64,000 nucleotides of DNA from Paenibacillus sp. MAEPY2. Its GTDB lineage: Bacteria > Bacillota > Bacilli > Paenibacillales > Paenibacillaceae. The notes beneath the pieces were generated by a model that worked only from the letters and a program-made list of their open reading frames with translations, was not told where the DNA came from and did not search any database. Shown here one piece after another: positions 27,563-35,921 of this stretch. Position numbers and translations under genes: made by a program. Each line of letters begins with the position of its first letter. Within the stretch, counting starts at the first letter, position 1. The DNA is taken from NCBI RefSeq assembly GCF_000499205.1, contig NZ_AWUK01000030.1, forward strand, positions 186,001-250,000. Direction: 5' to 3'.

Positions 27563-29382
27563 TCCCCTTTCGGTTGAAGTTGAATGGATATCGTAACCGC
27601 CAGCCCCTGCCCAGGGCTGCCATCGACGCTCAGGCTACTGCCTTCTCCATACATGAGTCGGAGCCTTTGGGCGATATTGTTAAGCCCCAGCCTGTCCCCG
27701 GCATGGCAGCGCAATGTCTCACTGGAAGGCTGTCGAGCAATGGATTCATTTAATTCATCAATCTCTGCTTGAGCCATGCCTTTGCCATTGTCACGCACAA
27801 TAATCAGCAGCTCATCATCAAATCTCAATGCAGATACCCAGATCACCCCGCCATCCGCCAGCCCTTCAATGCCATGATAGACCGCGTTCTCCACCAGCGG
27901 TTGCAATACCAGCTTGGGAATCAGACACTCCGTCACAGCTTCATCGATGTCATAGATTACCTCTAACTTGCCGTCATAACGTACCTGTTGAATGCGCACA
28001 TAGGATTGTACAAAAGCCAGTTCTTCCTGAAGCGGAACCCTCCGGTCCACCTTATCAATCGTATAGCGCAGCAGCTTGCCAAGTGCCGTCACCATATCAG
28101 ACACCTCAGCGTGCTTCTGGCGCACCGCCATCATGTTGATGGACTCCAATGTGTTGTATATAAAATGGGGATTGATCTGGCTCTGCAATGCTGACAGCTC
28201 CGCCTCCCGCTCTTGAATGCCCAGCAGAAACACCTCGTTGAACAGTCGATTGATCTCTTCCATCATTCGGTTAAAGCCCCGGCTAATCTGCCCGAACTCA
28301 TCATTGCTGAAATGTGCTACGCGCTGGCTAAAATCTCCCTGCTCCACCCGAATCATATTGTGCTTCAGTCGAATCAGGGGCCGAGTTATACGATAGGATA
28401 GAAGAACCGCGAGAATCGCTACGGCCGCCATACATAGCACAGCGAATCCAAACGTAAACGTAAGCATCTCGCCTGATTCCTTCTGAATAACGGCAATAGG
28501 TGTAAGGCTGATCAGCGAGAGTCCTGAATAACTGGAATGGTGTTGTACGTAGAGATAGGGCTTCCCATCAAGGACAACCTTTTGATTCCCAGCGTAGTCT
28601 TGAAACTGGCCATGCGTTAACAGTTGGTCGTATGCGGACAGACCTCCGGCTGAGGTCCGTTCGAACAGGAGACGCTGCTTGCTGTCGACAATCATCAGGC
28701 TCGCATTTTGCTCAAAGTTCAGATTGGATAAGAGCTGGCCGAAGGCATCCAGCCGGATGTCGATTAGAATGTAGCCCAGTCGCTGGAGTGTACCCGGATC
28801 ACGAATCTCACGGGCAACTGATATATACGGCTCTTCCTGACTGCCTGTGTAATAACTGGGTTCGTGCGGAGGAAGCAGACGCCATTCCCCTTCCGAGCCG
28901 TCAAGCTCTGCAAACCAATGATCTGGTCTGCTGTCCCATACCGGCTTGACCACTAACGAATCGAGATTAGAGAACAGAATGCCGCTGTTGCTGATCAGAT
29001 GGATGCCACGGATTTCCGGTCGGTCATAGGCTTGACCGGACGTGTAGAGCTTCATTTTCAAATAATCATCGGACCTAGCCCATGTACCCGATCCCATCGG
29101 AGCATTGTATTTGGCCAGTATGCTTAGCACCATCTGATCGTAGAGCGGTAAGAGCGACAACCTCTCGAAGTCCTTCAACAACCGATTCAGATTGGTATTA
29201 ATCTGGCGAACGATATCAATGGTGAACTGCTCCGTCTTGCGATCAATTGTCTGCGAGAAGTGCAGGTAATTCACCACTCCCTGCAAACTTAGTGGCAGCA
29301 AGGTTAGCGCCAAGAACAACAGGAGCAGCTTGGTGCGCAGATTGATGCTTTTTCCCAAATAACCCTGTACCTTGTCCATCAT
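27559..29382 (-). CDS. YesM-type sensor histidine kinase
   Basis: The 607-aa protein has a membrane helix near residues 20-37, an extracellular Cache-like sensing region (about 40-300), a second helix (about 303-330), a HAMP domain, and a His_kinase domain with phospho-acceptor His in LQSQINPHFIYNTLESINMM (near residue 410). A HATPase follows with LVENAVYHG and DNGKGM. This is the standard family controlling uptake of plant-derived sugars in Paenibacillus and Bacillus. It heads the minus-strand operon. Confidence 0.93.
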   Translation of the reverse strand: MMDKVQGYLGKSINLRTKLLLLFLALTLLPLSLQGVVNYLHFSQTIDRKTEQFTIDIVRQINTNLNRLLKDFERLSLLPLYDQMVLSILAKYNAPMGSGTWARSDDYLKMKLYTSGQAYDRPEIRGIHLISNSGILFSNLDSLVVKPVWDSRPDHWFAELDGSEGEWRLLPPHEPSYYTGSQEEPYISVAREIRDPGTLQRLGYILIDIRLDAFGQLLSNLNFEQNASLMIVDSKQRLLFERTSAGGLSAYDQLLTHGQFQDYAGNQKVVLDGKPYLYVQHHSSYSGLSLISLTPIAVIQKESGEMLTFTFGFAVLCMAAVAILAVLLSYRITRPLIRLKHNMIRVEQGDFSQRVAHFSNDEFGQISRGFNRMMEEINRLFNEVFLLGIQEREAELSALQSQINPHFIYNTLESINMMAVRQKHAEVSDMVTALGKLLRYTIDKVDRRVPLQEELAFVQSYVRIQQVRYDGKLEVIYDIDEAVTECLIPKLVLQPLVENAVYHGIEGLADGGVIWVSALRFDDELLIIVRDNGKGMAQAEIDELNESIARQPSSETLRCHAGDRLGLNNIAQRLRLMYGEGSSLSVDGSPGQGLAVTISIQLQPKGE

Positions 29383-29597
29383 TTCCGTTTATCCCTCCCT
29401 CTCCCGATCATTGTATGAGCTCCCCTCACAGATCAAACTGGATATAACTGGGGTTCATCATATCCAGTTTCAATGATCGTTGGCTATCCTGCCAACCATG
29501 GGATTGGTACGGAATTTCAAGATATATGAAACTTCGAAAGGGCATCCCCTAGGTCATGTGCATGACGGGAACACCCCTTCTTATCGTTATTTCAATC

Positions 29598-29790
29598 TAA
29601 CGAACTGAGGACACGCTATTCGCTCCAATTTCAGCAAATCGGAGGTTTAACGAATCACAGAGATCTTATTTGGACAATTTGCAGGCCTCCCGCCATCTAT
29701 CTACCTGAATAACGTCACTGAGATTCGTTAAATTTTACATTTCATCGTAATTTGCCCTATAAGGTGCGGTGGATTCGTTAGCGCTTGGGT
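29598..29790 (+). repeat. Dispersed intergenic repeat, family A, copy 2
   Basis: Boxes TAACGAACTGAGG at 29598 and TAACGAATC at 29648 are 50 nt apart. Inverted boxes GATTCGTTA at 29722 and GGATTCGTTA at 29771 are 49 nt apart. CACTGAGATTCGTTA is shared exactly with copy 1. It lies in the 610-bp space upstream of the YesM-type kinase gene. The rest of that space holds nothing I can name apart from the kinase promoter it must contain. Confidence 0.75.
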
Positions 29791-29993
29791 TTGAGAGAAA
29801 ACTACTTCCGCGACAGCTCCCTGTAACGATTTTGTTGCAAGTACATTCTTAGGAACAGGAATAGAAAAACGACAGCTAATAAACAGCTACCGTTTGTATG
29901 TATCAATTTTCCCAACGCCCAAGCGTTTAAGATTTGCTTACTTATTTGGTTGCTCCATTGATTGCTTTCCTAGAAATAAAAAAACCGATTGCA

Positions 29994-30182
29994 TTAGGCA
30001 ATCGGCTGTCTTTTCATAAAGTGTTTCTTATATTTGAAGCGATTATATTCATTAATAAGTTCGTCCAATACCATGGACTGTTGAAGGACTTTGTAGTCTT
30101 GCATGCCATGATGTTCCGCCAAACGACTTAACACTTGCCTGTTCTGTTCGATTTGGTCTCTGATCTGTTTTGGTTCTCTCAC
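29994..30182 (-). CDS. Spo0E-like aspartyl-phosphate phosphatase
   Basis: The short helical hairpin protein (62 aa) carries QQSMVLDELINEYNRF, matching the S-x-x-LD-x-LI signature of the Spo0E family, which dephosphorylates Spo0A~P and delays sporulation. The GTG at 30182 is well spaced from GAGGGGGTG; the in-frame GTG at 30191 would overlap that site. An ATG-CTG-TGA mini-frame overlaps the start. It is paralogous to the gene at 31080, including about 80 bp of upstream sequence. Confidence 0.8.
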   Translation of the reverse strand: MREPKQIRDQIEQNRQVLSRLAEHHGMQDYKVLQQSMVLDELINEYNRFKYKKHFMKRQPIA

Positions 30183-30419
30183 AGCATGCACCCCCTCTTT
30201 TTAAAACATTTTAGGATACATTGCCAAAAAATTCATATTTTATTGATTTGCAAAATAAAAAGCTCGTTTACATAACAATACTTTCATAACATATCATTTT
30301 GCATTAATCCGTGAAAAACATCACATCCACAACATGTAGACATATATTTAAATATCTGTCTACATATCGGGTTTACATGAAATTGAAGTTATATTATAGA
30401 ATGAAGAAATTAAAATCTA

Positions 30420-30935
30420 TTATAAATTTTGCTCCATCGGCTGCTGTATCTTGCTCGTTCTGGAGCGAATCAAAATCCCTGCCACTCGCACCATAACCAT
30501 AGCAGCAGTCATGAATATAAATGCCGGACCAATGTTCTGAAGGTCAAGCTGATGCGCTACTGCGTATTGGTATGCTTGTTGCGGATGATGCGTGATCCAT
30601 TCCACCGGAATGATACGCAGCAGGAATGCTGCTGCCCATACGACCACACTGCCTATCCCCACTCGGGTATACCACGTACCTGCCGTCGCATCGAATTCCA
30701 CACGTGTTATTCCCAGCACAATTGCTCCGAACACTGCCCCTATAATCAAAGACGCCAACAAAAACAACAAATTATTGCCTGTAAAAGTCATATCTTTAAC
30801 AAATCTGGCTGCATAATATCCCATAATAACGAAAGGCAACAGTAAGCGATAAAAACGTACTGGCTTTCGTCCAATGGAAGTGAATACTAATACCGCAAAC
30901 ATAATGATCATCTGAACCCACATGCTCGTCGTCAT
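30420..30935 (-). CDS. Small integral membrane protein, CcdC/DUF1453-like
   Basis: This 171-aa protein has five hydrophobic segments, starting MTTSMWVQMIIMFAVLVF followed by SIGRKPVRFYRLLLPF. The basic first cytoplasmic loop and the size resemble CcdC/DUF1453 membrane proteins. The family assignment is tentative and no function is claimed. I use ATG 30935 with AGGGAA upstream; the longer frame to 30977 has no site. It lies between the two Spo0E-like genes but has its own promoter space. Confidence 0.6.
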   Translation of the reverse strand: MTTSMWVQMIIMFAVLVFTSIGRKPVRFYRLLLPFVIMGYYAARFVKDMTFTGNNLLFLLASLIIGAVFGAIVLGITRVEFDATAGTWYTRVGIGSVVVWAAAFLLRIIPVEWITHHPQQAYQYAVAHQLDLQNIGPAFIFMTAAMVMVRVAGILIRSRTSKIQQPMEQNL

Positions 30936-31079
30936 ACGCTGTTCCCTGTAATTTGCTTGATTTAATACTATAAGCATAGCAGGGAGAACACCGCTCTAGC
31001 GTCCACAACCAGGTGGATGAAGAAGTCCACCTATAGGTGGATTATAGACAAGGAAACGAACCTTACTTCTCCAAAGTAT

Positions 31080-31250
31080 TCAATTTATATTACCTTTCGT
31101 TTTAAGTTGAATATATTTATTAATCAGTTCATCCAGTACCATAGACTGCCTGAGGACTTTATCACTATGCATGCCATGCTTCTCCGCCAACCGACGCAAG
31201 TTTTGCCTATTCTGCTCGATCTGGTCTTTAATCTGTTGGATTTCTCTCAC
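31080..31250 (-). CDS. Spo0E-like aspartyl-phosphate phosphatase (second copy)
   Basis: The 56-aa product carries LRQSMVLDELINKYIQLK and LRRLAEKHGMHSDKV, the two helices of the Spo0E family. It starts at GTG 31250, preceded by AAAGGGGTG; an ATG-CTG-TGA mini-frame overlaps the start as in the copy at 30182. It lies 129 bp downstream of the first HTH-TPR receptor gene on the same strand, so the receptor and this sporulation brake may be co-regulated. Confidence 0.78.
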   Translation of the reverse strand: MREIQQIKDQIEQNRQNLRRLAEKHGMHSDKVLRQSMVLDELINKYIQLKTKGNIN

Positions 31251-31330
31251 AGCATGCACCCCTTTTTCAAACTATTTTAGGGTACATTTATCTAAAAATT
31301 CATAATGGAATGCTTTGCAAAATTTTGTAT
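31251..31330 (-). promoter_or_regulatory. Upstream block shared by the two Spo0E-like genes
   Basis: Read on the minus strand, TTTTGCAAAGCA, ATGAATTTTTAG, CCTAAAAT and GGGGTGCATGCTGTGAGAGA recur in order before the copy at 30182 (30183-30262). CCTAAAAT may be a -10 region. The block points to duplication of the gene together with its promoter. Confidence 0.5.
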
Positions 31331-31378
31331 TAGATCTTTTAGAAAAGTCGGTATTTCAAACACACTAGCTCTCATTGG

Positions 31379-32764
31379 TTATACACTTTTAATTTTACTC
31401 CCAAAATTTTGTGAGTTCAGGCCCTCTATCAACCTAGTGTACTGCTCGTCCTGCTGGTTCGTTACATGCATTCTGAATCTCCCGTACAAATCAATAGATT
31501 TAATAGACATTAGGTCATCGTTACTTGATGATGATAGCTCCAGGCTTGTGAGCAAAGTTTCAATCCCAGTTGCGTACCTTTGTTGGTTGAGCCTGTACTT
31601 CGCTAACTCATAATAAAAACGTATATATCTATAATTCAACATTTGCATATTGTACGTCCCTTTTAAATGCATATGCGTATTAAATTGTTTAATATAAGGA
31701 TCGAACCTATCCAATGCAGAATCAATATCCAGTGAGTGCTGGTTAGCTGCCTGAACAATATTTACAAATGCGGTTAAAACCTCATGGGGATTCGCATTAA
31801 GGTAATTCAGATAAGGTTCAATTACCTCATGATTCCCATTCATCAAGTGGTATAAATACCGATTTCCCTCCGCCCATCCTTTGAAACGTTCTATTAATTC
31901 TTGCTCTTCTTCTGTTGGATTAGAGATTTCAATAACAGTCACGTAAACATCTGTATACTCCAGAGCTTTTTCATATTCCTTACGCACTTCACATACACTT
32001 GCCTTCAATAGATTCGCATATGCTTTGTATGTAAATATGGGGTAAAAGGCAATTCTTTTTTTATTTTTGCGCCTTCGAGATTGAAGTTCAAGTTGAAAGT
32101 CAACTTTTCGTTCCAGTTCCTCTGCCAAATCATAAACCTTATCCCAGAGATGTATTGTATTATAAACATTCGCCAAATCCTTAATAGCATCCAATTGTAT
32201 TTCTTCATCTAATTTCTCAATATAGGGCTCCAATTGAACCGCTGCTGCTAAATTATCAAATTTGCTCATTGTTTTATGAAGCAAAAAAATACGGTACTGG
32301 CATAACGCCAACCGTTCCGAGTGCTGATATTTCTCACCTGCGGCTACGCATTCATATAAAATAAGCGCCGCTTCATTCATTTCTCTGGAATACAGATTCT
32401 CTGCCATTTCAAATAGTTCTGAAATATAGGAACGATCATCTGTAACCTGATAAACCACCGTTCTAATACAGCCTAGCTTGTTAAGTTCAGCACAGCGATA
32501 CAGGAAAGGTTCCAAACGCCTCCAATGAGGTGCGGCTTCCACAAAACATTCGACACTGTACATTTCGTAGAAGTATCCCTTCTCCAAACCCATACCAGAT
32601 GTGATCTGATCCAACTGGTTCATAGCTAGAGGCCTGCTGCCCTTAAGGATGGCACTTAATGTGCCAACGTTGACACCCGTGATATCTGAGAATTGCTGTA
32701 GTTTATATCCTCGTTCTCTTATGTGATTCTCTATATATGTGCGTATCGTAGGTGCAAGTTTCAA
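31379..32764 (-). CDS. HTH-TPR peptide receptor, AloR/AimR-like (RRNPP type), no peptide gene found
   Basis: An XRE-type HTH (about residues 8-60; QQFSDITGVNVGTLSAILKG) is followed by about 400 residues of TPR-like helices, starting with FVEAAPHWRRLEPFLYRC and the shared VTDDRSYISELFEMAE. This is the build of AimR/AloR peptide-controlled regulators. It is a clear paralogue of the receptor at 33027. The start is set at TTG 32764, behind GGGGGTGGGAG, because this matches the paralogue's start. Unlike its paralogue, no signal-peptide-like small ORF overlaps or follows its 3' end, so it looks like an orphan receptor. Confidence 0.8.
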   Translation of the reverse strand: MKLAPTIRTYIENHIRERGYKLQQFSDITGVNVGTLSAILKGSRPLAMNQLDQITSGMGLEKGYFYEMYSVECFVEAAPHWRRLEPFLYRCAELNKLGCIRTVVYQVTDDRSYISELFEMAENLYSREMNEAALILYECVAAGEKYQHSERLALCQYRIFLLHKTMSKFDNLAAAVQLEPYIEKLDEEIQLDAIKDLANVYNTIHLWDKVYDLAEELERKVDFQLELQSRRRKNKKRIAFYPIFTYKAYANLLKASVCEVRKEYEKALEYTDVYVTVIEISNPTEEEQELIERFKGWAEGNRYLYHLMNGNHEVIEPYLNYLNANPHEVLTAFVNIVQAANQHSLDIDSALDRFDPYIKQFNTHMHLKGTYNMQMLNYRYIRFYYELAKYRLNQQRYATGIETLLTSLELSSSSNDDLMSIKSIDLYGRFRMHVTNQQDEQYTRLIEGLNSQNFGSKIKSV

Positions 32765-32822
32765 TTCTCCCACCCCCATCAACCAAACTAACTTAAGGAT
32801 TCATCAGCTCTTATTAAATGTA

Positions 32823-32851
32823 ATTTTAATCCTGAATTTTACAATGGTCAA
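32823..32851 (-). promoter_or_regulatory. Promoter of the orphan receptor gene, conserved with its paralogue
   Basis: On the minus strand TTGACC (32846-32851) and TAAAAT (32823-32828) are 17 nt apart. The spacer has the core GTAAAATTCAGGAT. The receptor at 33027 has TTGACC/17/TAAAAT with GTAAAATTTAGGAT at the same distance from its start. Conservation of the spacer suggests a shared operator. Confidence 0.7.
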
Positions 32852-32858
32852 TCTGCGC

Positions 32859-32900
32859 AAAAAAGGCTTATTTCCGATCTCGGAAATAAACCTTGTTTTT
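32859..32900 (-). terminator. Terminator of the receptor-peptide operon
   Basis: On the minus strand AAGGTTTATTTCCGA pairs with TCGGAAATAAGCCTT and runs into TTTTTT. It follows the peptide gene. Confidence 0.9.
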
Positions 32901-32935
32901 AAATATGGCTTTTTATAAGTTCATTGTGATTAATC

Positions 32936-33064
32936 TTACAACGTTCCATCACCATGAGATGATGGACCAAAGGATTGTATTGGTATGTCGATTGGATATT
33001 GATGTATGACAGAGAAAAAAATAATACTAAACAAAAGTATTGTTATAATTTTTTTTAATTTCAT
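32936..33064 (-). CDS. Secreted quorum-sensing pre-pro-peptide, AloP-like, 42 aa
   Basis: GGAGG lies 9 nt before ATG 33064. The product begins MKLKKIITILLFSIIFFSV, a clear export signal, and ends FGPSSHGDGTL. It starts inside the last codons of the receptor gene in another frame (38-bp overlap) and stops 36 bp before a terminator. Receptor plus overlapping short exported peptide is the Rap-Phr/AimR-AimP/AloR-AloP layout. The SHGDGT core resembles SHGRGG, which I recall as the active peptide of one Paenibacillus polymyxa Alo system. The mature peptide is probably a 5-7 residue piece of the C-terminus. It is too short for automatic gene calls. Confidence 0.82.
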   Translation of the reverse strand: MKLKKIITILLFSIIFFSVIHQYPIDIPIQSFGPSSHGDGTL

Positions 33065-34418
33065 AGTTATATGCCTCCTTAATTATAGATCCGTACAAGT
33101 TCTGTATCTCCTGAGATGCAAAAGACCTGTATCTTTCAAAGAGAGCAACGCATTGTATAATATCTCTATAATTGTTAATATTGATTGCTGAATTCAAACA
33201 ATTAATCAGCTTTTGCATTCCTTCAGCATATCGTTCCTGGCGAAAATAATAAATGGCCAATTCAGCCAAAAATTTAGTATACCTGTCATTTATAATCTGC
33301 TTATTGTATCTTTTATTTAACATAATATCTCTTGAAATAGTATTAATTTTACTATCAAATTTTAAAAGGACATGATTGATGTTCATATCATAAGTATTTG
33401 CTGCCTCCATAATTTTGACAAGAGCAGTAAGGAATTCTTCTTCATTTTGTTCAATCCATGACACATATGCTGGGAGCACTTCTTCATTTCCCATCATCAG
33501 ATTATACAGATAGGTGTTTACTTCAGTCCAGCCACTGAACATATTGATATATAATTGGTCCTCTTCACTAGGGTTTGCAATATTAATTATCTCAGCATAT
33601 TCTTGGGTATAGTCTAAAGCTTCCCTATATTTCCCACTCCACTCACAAGCTGAAGCCTTGAGGAGATTTGAATATGCTCTGTACACAAAAAGGGGATATG
33701 CAGTTACCCTGTTTACTTTATCGACTTTTTTCTTAGTAAATGATTGTATAAATTCAGCTTTACGCCCCAATTCATCTGCCAATGAAAACAGCTTGTCCCA
33801 ATAACGTAGAGCTGAGTATGTATTCGCCAGATCCTTGATCGCATCCAGCTGCCGCTCTTCATCCAGCCGATTAATATATGGCTCAAAATGAACTGCCGCC
33901 CTGAGATTTTCATGCTGATCCTGACCCAGAGATAGTGTGAAAATACGATATTGGCACAATGCGAGACGTTCCGAGTGTTGGTATTTCTCACACTCCGCGA
34001 CACATTCATATAACATGCGGGCCGCTTTCTTTTGTCCTCGTTCAAGCATGCCTTCTGCCATTTCAAACAATTCGGAGATATAGGAGCGGTCATCCGTCAC
34101 TTGCTGGATTATCCGCTGAATACACTCGAGCTTGTCCAACTCGGCGCAACGTTGCAGAAAAGGCTCCAGTCTTCTCCAGTGCGGTGCAGATTCCACAAAA
34201 CACTCAGCGCCATAAATTTCGTAGAAATGACCTTCCTCCAGCTTCATGCCCTGAGTAATCAGATCCAGTTGAGCCATGGCGATAGGCCGCGTCCCTTTGA
34301 TGATCGCACTTAACGTTCCAGCGTTCACACCCGATATATCGGCAAAGTATTGCAGGGTATAGCCCTGTTTCCTGATGTAGTCCTCAATAAAGGAGCGTAT
34401 CGTAGTTGTAGGTTCCAT
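33027..34418 (-). CDS. HTH-TPR peptide receptor, AloR/AimR-like (RRNPP type)
   Basis: The 463-aa protein has an N-terminal XRE HTH (LQYFADISGVNAGTLSAIIKG) and a long TPR-like superhelix, the architecture of AimR/AloR regulators that bind short peptides and switch transcription. The start ATG 34418 is preceded by GGAGGTGG; the ATG at 34433 would sit on that site. The final codons overlap the peptide gene at 32936. The 5' part has normal composition, while roughly the last 700 bp, encoding the putative peptide-binding C-terminal repeats and the peptide, are strikingly AT-rich. This suggests exchange of the specificity region. Confidence 0.85.
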   Translation of the reverse strand: MEPTTTIRSFIEDYIRKQGYTLQYFADISGVNAGTLSAIIKGTRPIAMAQLDLITQGMKLEEGHFYEIYGAECFVESAPHWRRLEPFLQRCAELDKLECIQRIIQQVTDDRSYISELFEMAEGMLERGQKKAARMLYECVAECEKYQHSERLALCQYRIFTLSLGQDQHENLRAAVHFEPYINRLDEERQLDAIKDLANTYSALRYWDKLFSLADELGRKAEFIQSFTKKKVDKVNRVTAYPLFVYRAYSNLLKASACEWSGKYREALDYTQEYAEIINIANPSEEDQLYINMFSGWTEVNTYLYNLMMGNEEVLPAYVSWIEQNEEEFLTALVKIMEAANTYDMNINHVLLKFDSKINTISRDIMLNKRYNKQIINDRYTKFLAELAIYYFRQERYAEGMQKLINCLNSAININNYRDIIQCVALFERYRSFASQEIQNLYGSIIKEAYNYEIKKNYNNTFV

Positions 34419-34472
34419 GTCTCCCACCTCCACAATGAAAATCCATAAATTTGAATTTATATGATATGCACA

Positions 34473-34501
34473 ATTTTAATCCTAAATTTTACAGCGGTCA
34501 A
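34473..34501 (-). promoter_or_regulatory. Promoter of the receptor-peptide operon
   Basis: On the minus strand TTGACC (34496-34501) and TAAAAT (34473-34478) are 17 nt apart, with spacer core GTAAAATTTAGGAT. It matches the orphan receptor's promoter, including its distance to the start. Confidence 0.7.
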
Positions 34502-34688
34502 TAAAAATCGTGGCAACTTCCTGCCCATATGTTCAGGGGTTGAGAGGCTTTAATTCGCCTTATAGAAAAAATCCATTAGAAGAATGCATGACAACATGGT
34601 AAAGTTAGTTTCAGCTTAAATATCCTACTATTTCCATAGGATTAGACAACCCAGGTGCTTTTCCAATCCAATCCAAGGGGATGGTTAG

Positions 34689-35819
34689 ATGAAATTTGCC
34701 TTATTTAGTCTCATGATGAATCTTCCAAATGTCGTAACCGGTGAATCACTAACGACACAACAGAAGTTCCACAATATTTTGGAACAAGCCAAACTGGCCG
34801 AACGACTGGGATTCGATGCATATGGGATCGGTGAGCGGCATGGTGCACCTTTTCTGTCTTCCTCACCTCCCGTCGTACTGACCGCCGTAGCTGCTGCGAC
34901 TTCACGTATCCGGTTGCTAACAACGGTCACTGTTCTCAGTATACTTGATCCGGTACGGGTTGCCGAGGATTATGCCACGCTGGATCAATTATCGGGCGGA
35001 CGGCTGGAGATGATCATCGGGAAAGGCAATGATCCTCGGCACTATCCCCTGTTTGGCATTAGTGAAGAGGAACAATGGGATTCACTCGGTGAGCGCTACG
35101 AACTGCTGAAACGGCTGTGGACTGAAGAGAATGTAACCTGGCAGGGAACGTATCGCCCTCCCCTTCAAGAGGTTACCACTCAGCCGAGACCGCTTCAGCA
35201 ATCCATTCCGATCTGGCATGGCAGCGCATCGAGCACCCGTTCTACCGAGCTTGCAGCTAAGTATGGCGAACCAATATTTAGCTCGAACTCCTTCCACCCT
35301 CAGGCAAAATATAAAGAGTTAATTGACCATTACCGTGAACGTCTCGATTATTATGGTCATGATGCGAACCGAGCGGTGGTCGGCTCCGGAGCAGGCAGCC
35401 TGTATCTCGCGAATACACGTGAAGAGGCCATCCGTCGTTATACGCCTTATTATGAGGCGTTTCATGCTACGGCCGCTGCGCAGCACAACCAGTCACCCTT
35501 TAAGGACCTGGAGGATAACATCGCGCATGGGCCTGTACTGATTGGTAGTCCGGAGCAGGTCATTGAGAAAATCCTGAATTACCATGCCGCATATGGACAT
35601 CAGGTGCTGAGCATTAGCGTGGATGGACTCAGCCATACGGAGCAGCTGGAGCAGGTAGAACGCTTTGCCCAGGATGTAGCGCCTGTGTTACGACGCGAAA
35701 TCCCCAGTTTCATATGGAACGAACCCCCGCTCTTGAACCAGTCACTTCCCTTTTCCTCTTCCACTTCACATTCTTCCGATTCATGGCCCCCAGCCATCAC
35801 ACCGATCTTCCAGGTATAG
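34689..35819 (+). CDS. LLM-class flavin-dependent oxidoreductase (luciferase-like)
   Basis: The 376-aa protein has the bacterial luciferase-like fold: LAERLGFDAYGIGERHG near residue 37, TSRIRLLTTVTVLSILDPVRVAEDYATLD, SGGRLEMIIGKGND and a late VLIGSPEQVIEKIL. It belongs to the FMN-dependent monooxygenase group; the substrate is unknown. AAGGGGATG lies 7 nt upstream of the ATG. The last ~25 residues are Ser/Pro-rich and look like a non-conserved tail. It is convergent with a TetR gene. Confidence 0.88.
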   Translation: MKFALFSLMMNLPNVVTGESLTTQQKFHNILEQAKLAERLGFDAYGIGERHGAPFLSSSPPVVLTAVAAATSRIRLLTTVTVLSILDPVRVAEDYATLDQLSGGRLEMIIGKGNDPRHYPLFGISEEEQWDSLGERYELLKRLWTEENVTWQGTYRPPLQEVTTQPRPLQQSIPIWHGSASSTRSTELAAKYGEPIFSSNSFHPQAKYKELIDHYRERLDYYGHDANRAVVGSGAGSLYLANTREEAIRRYTPYYEAFHATAAAQHNQSPFKDLEDNIAHGPVLIGSPEQVIEKILNYHAAYGHQVLSISVDGLSHTEQLEQVERFAQDVAPVLRREIPSFIWNEPPLLNQSLPFSSSTSHSSDSWPPAITPIFQV

Positions 35820-35921
35820 TTCTCAGTTCTTCACGTACTCCCCATTCATCCACAAGTTTTTGCATCCAGGGTGATTCTTGCGAATCGCCCTATCCCTCCC
35901 CCAAGATGCCTTTCACTATGA

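Noticed and set aside
31017..31280. 87-aa plus-strand frame
   Set aside because: It is antisense to the second Spo0E-like gene, which has the family signature and a ribosome site.
31293..31376. 27-aa ORF (MRASVFEIPTFLKDLIQNF) after the orphan receptor, considered as its signal peptide gene
   Set aside because: It has no ribosome site and no export signal, and it lies over the promoter block conserved with the other Spo0E-like gene.
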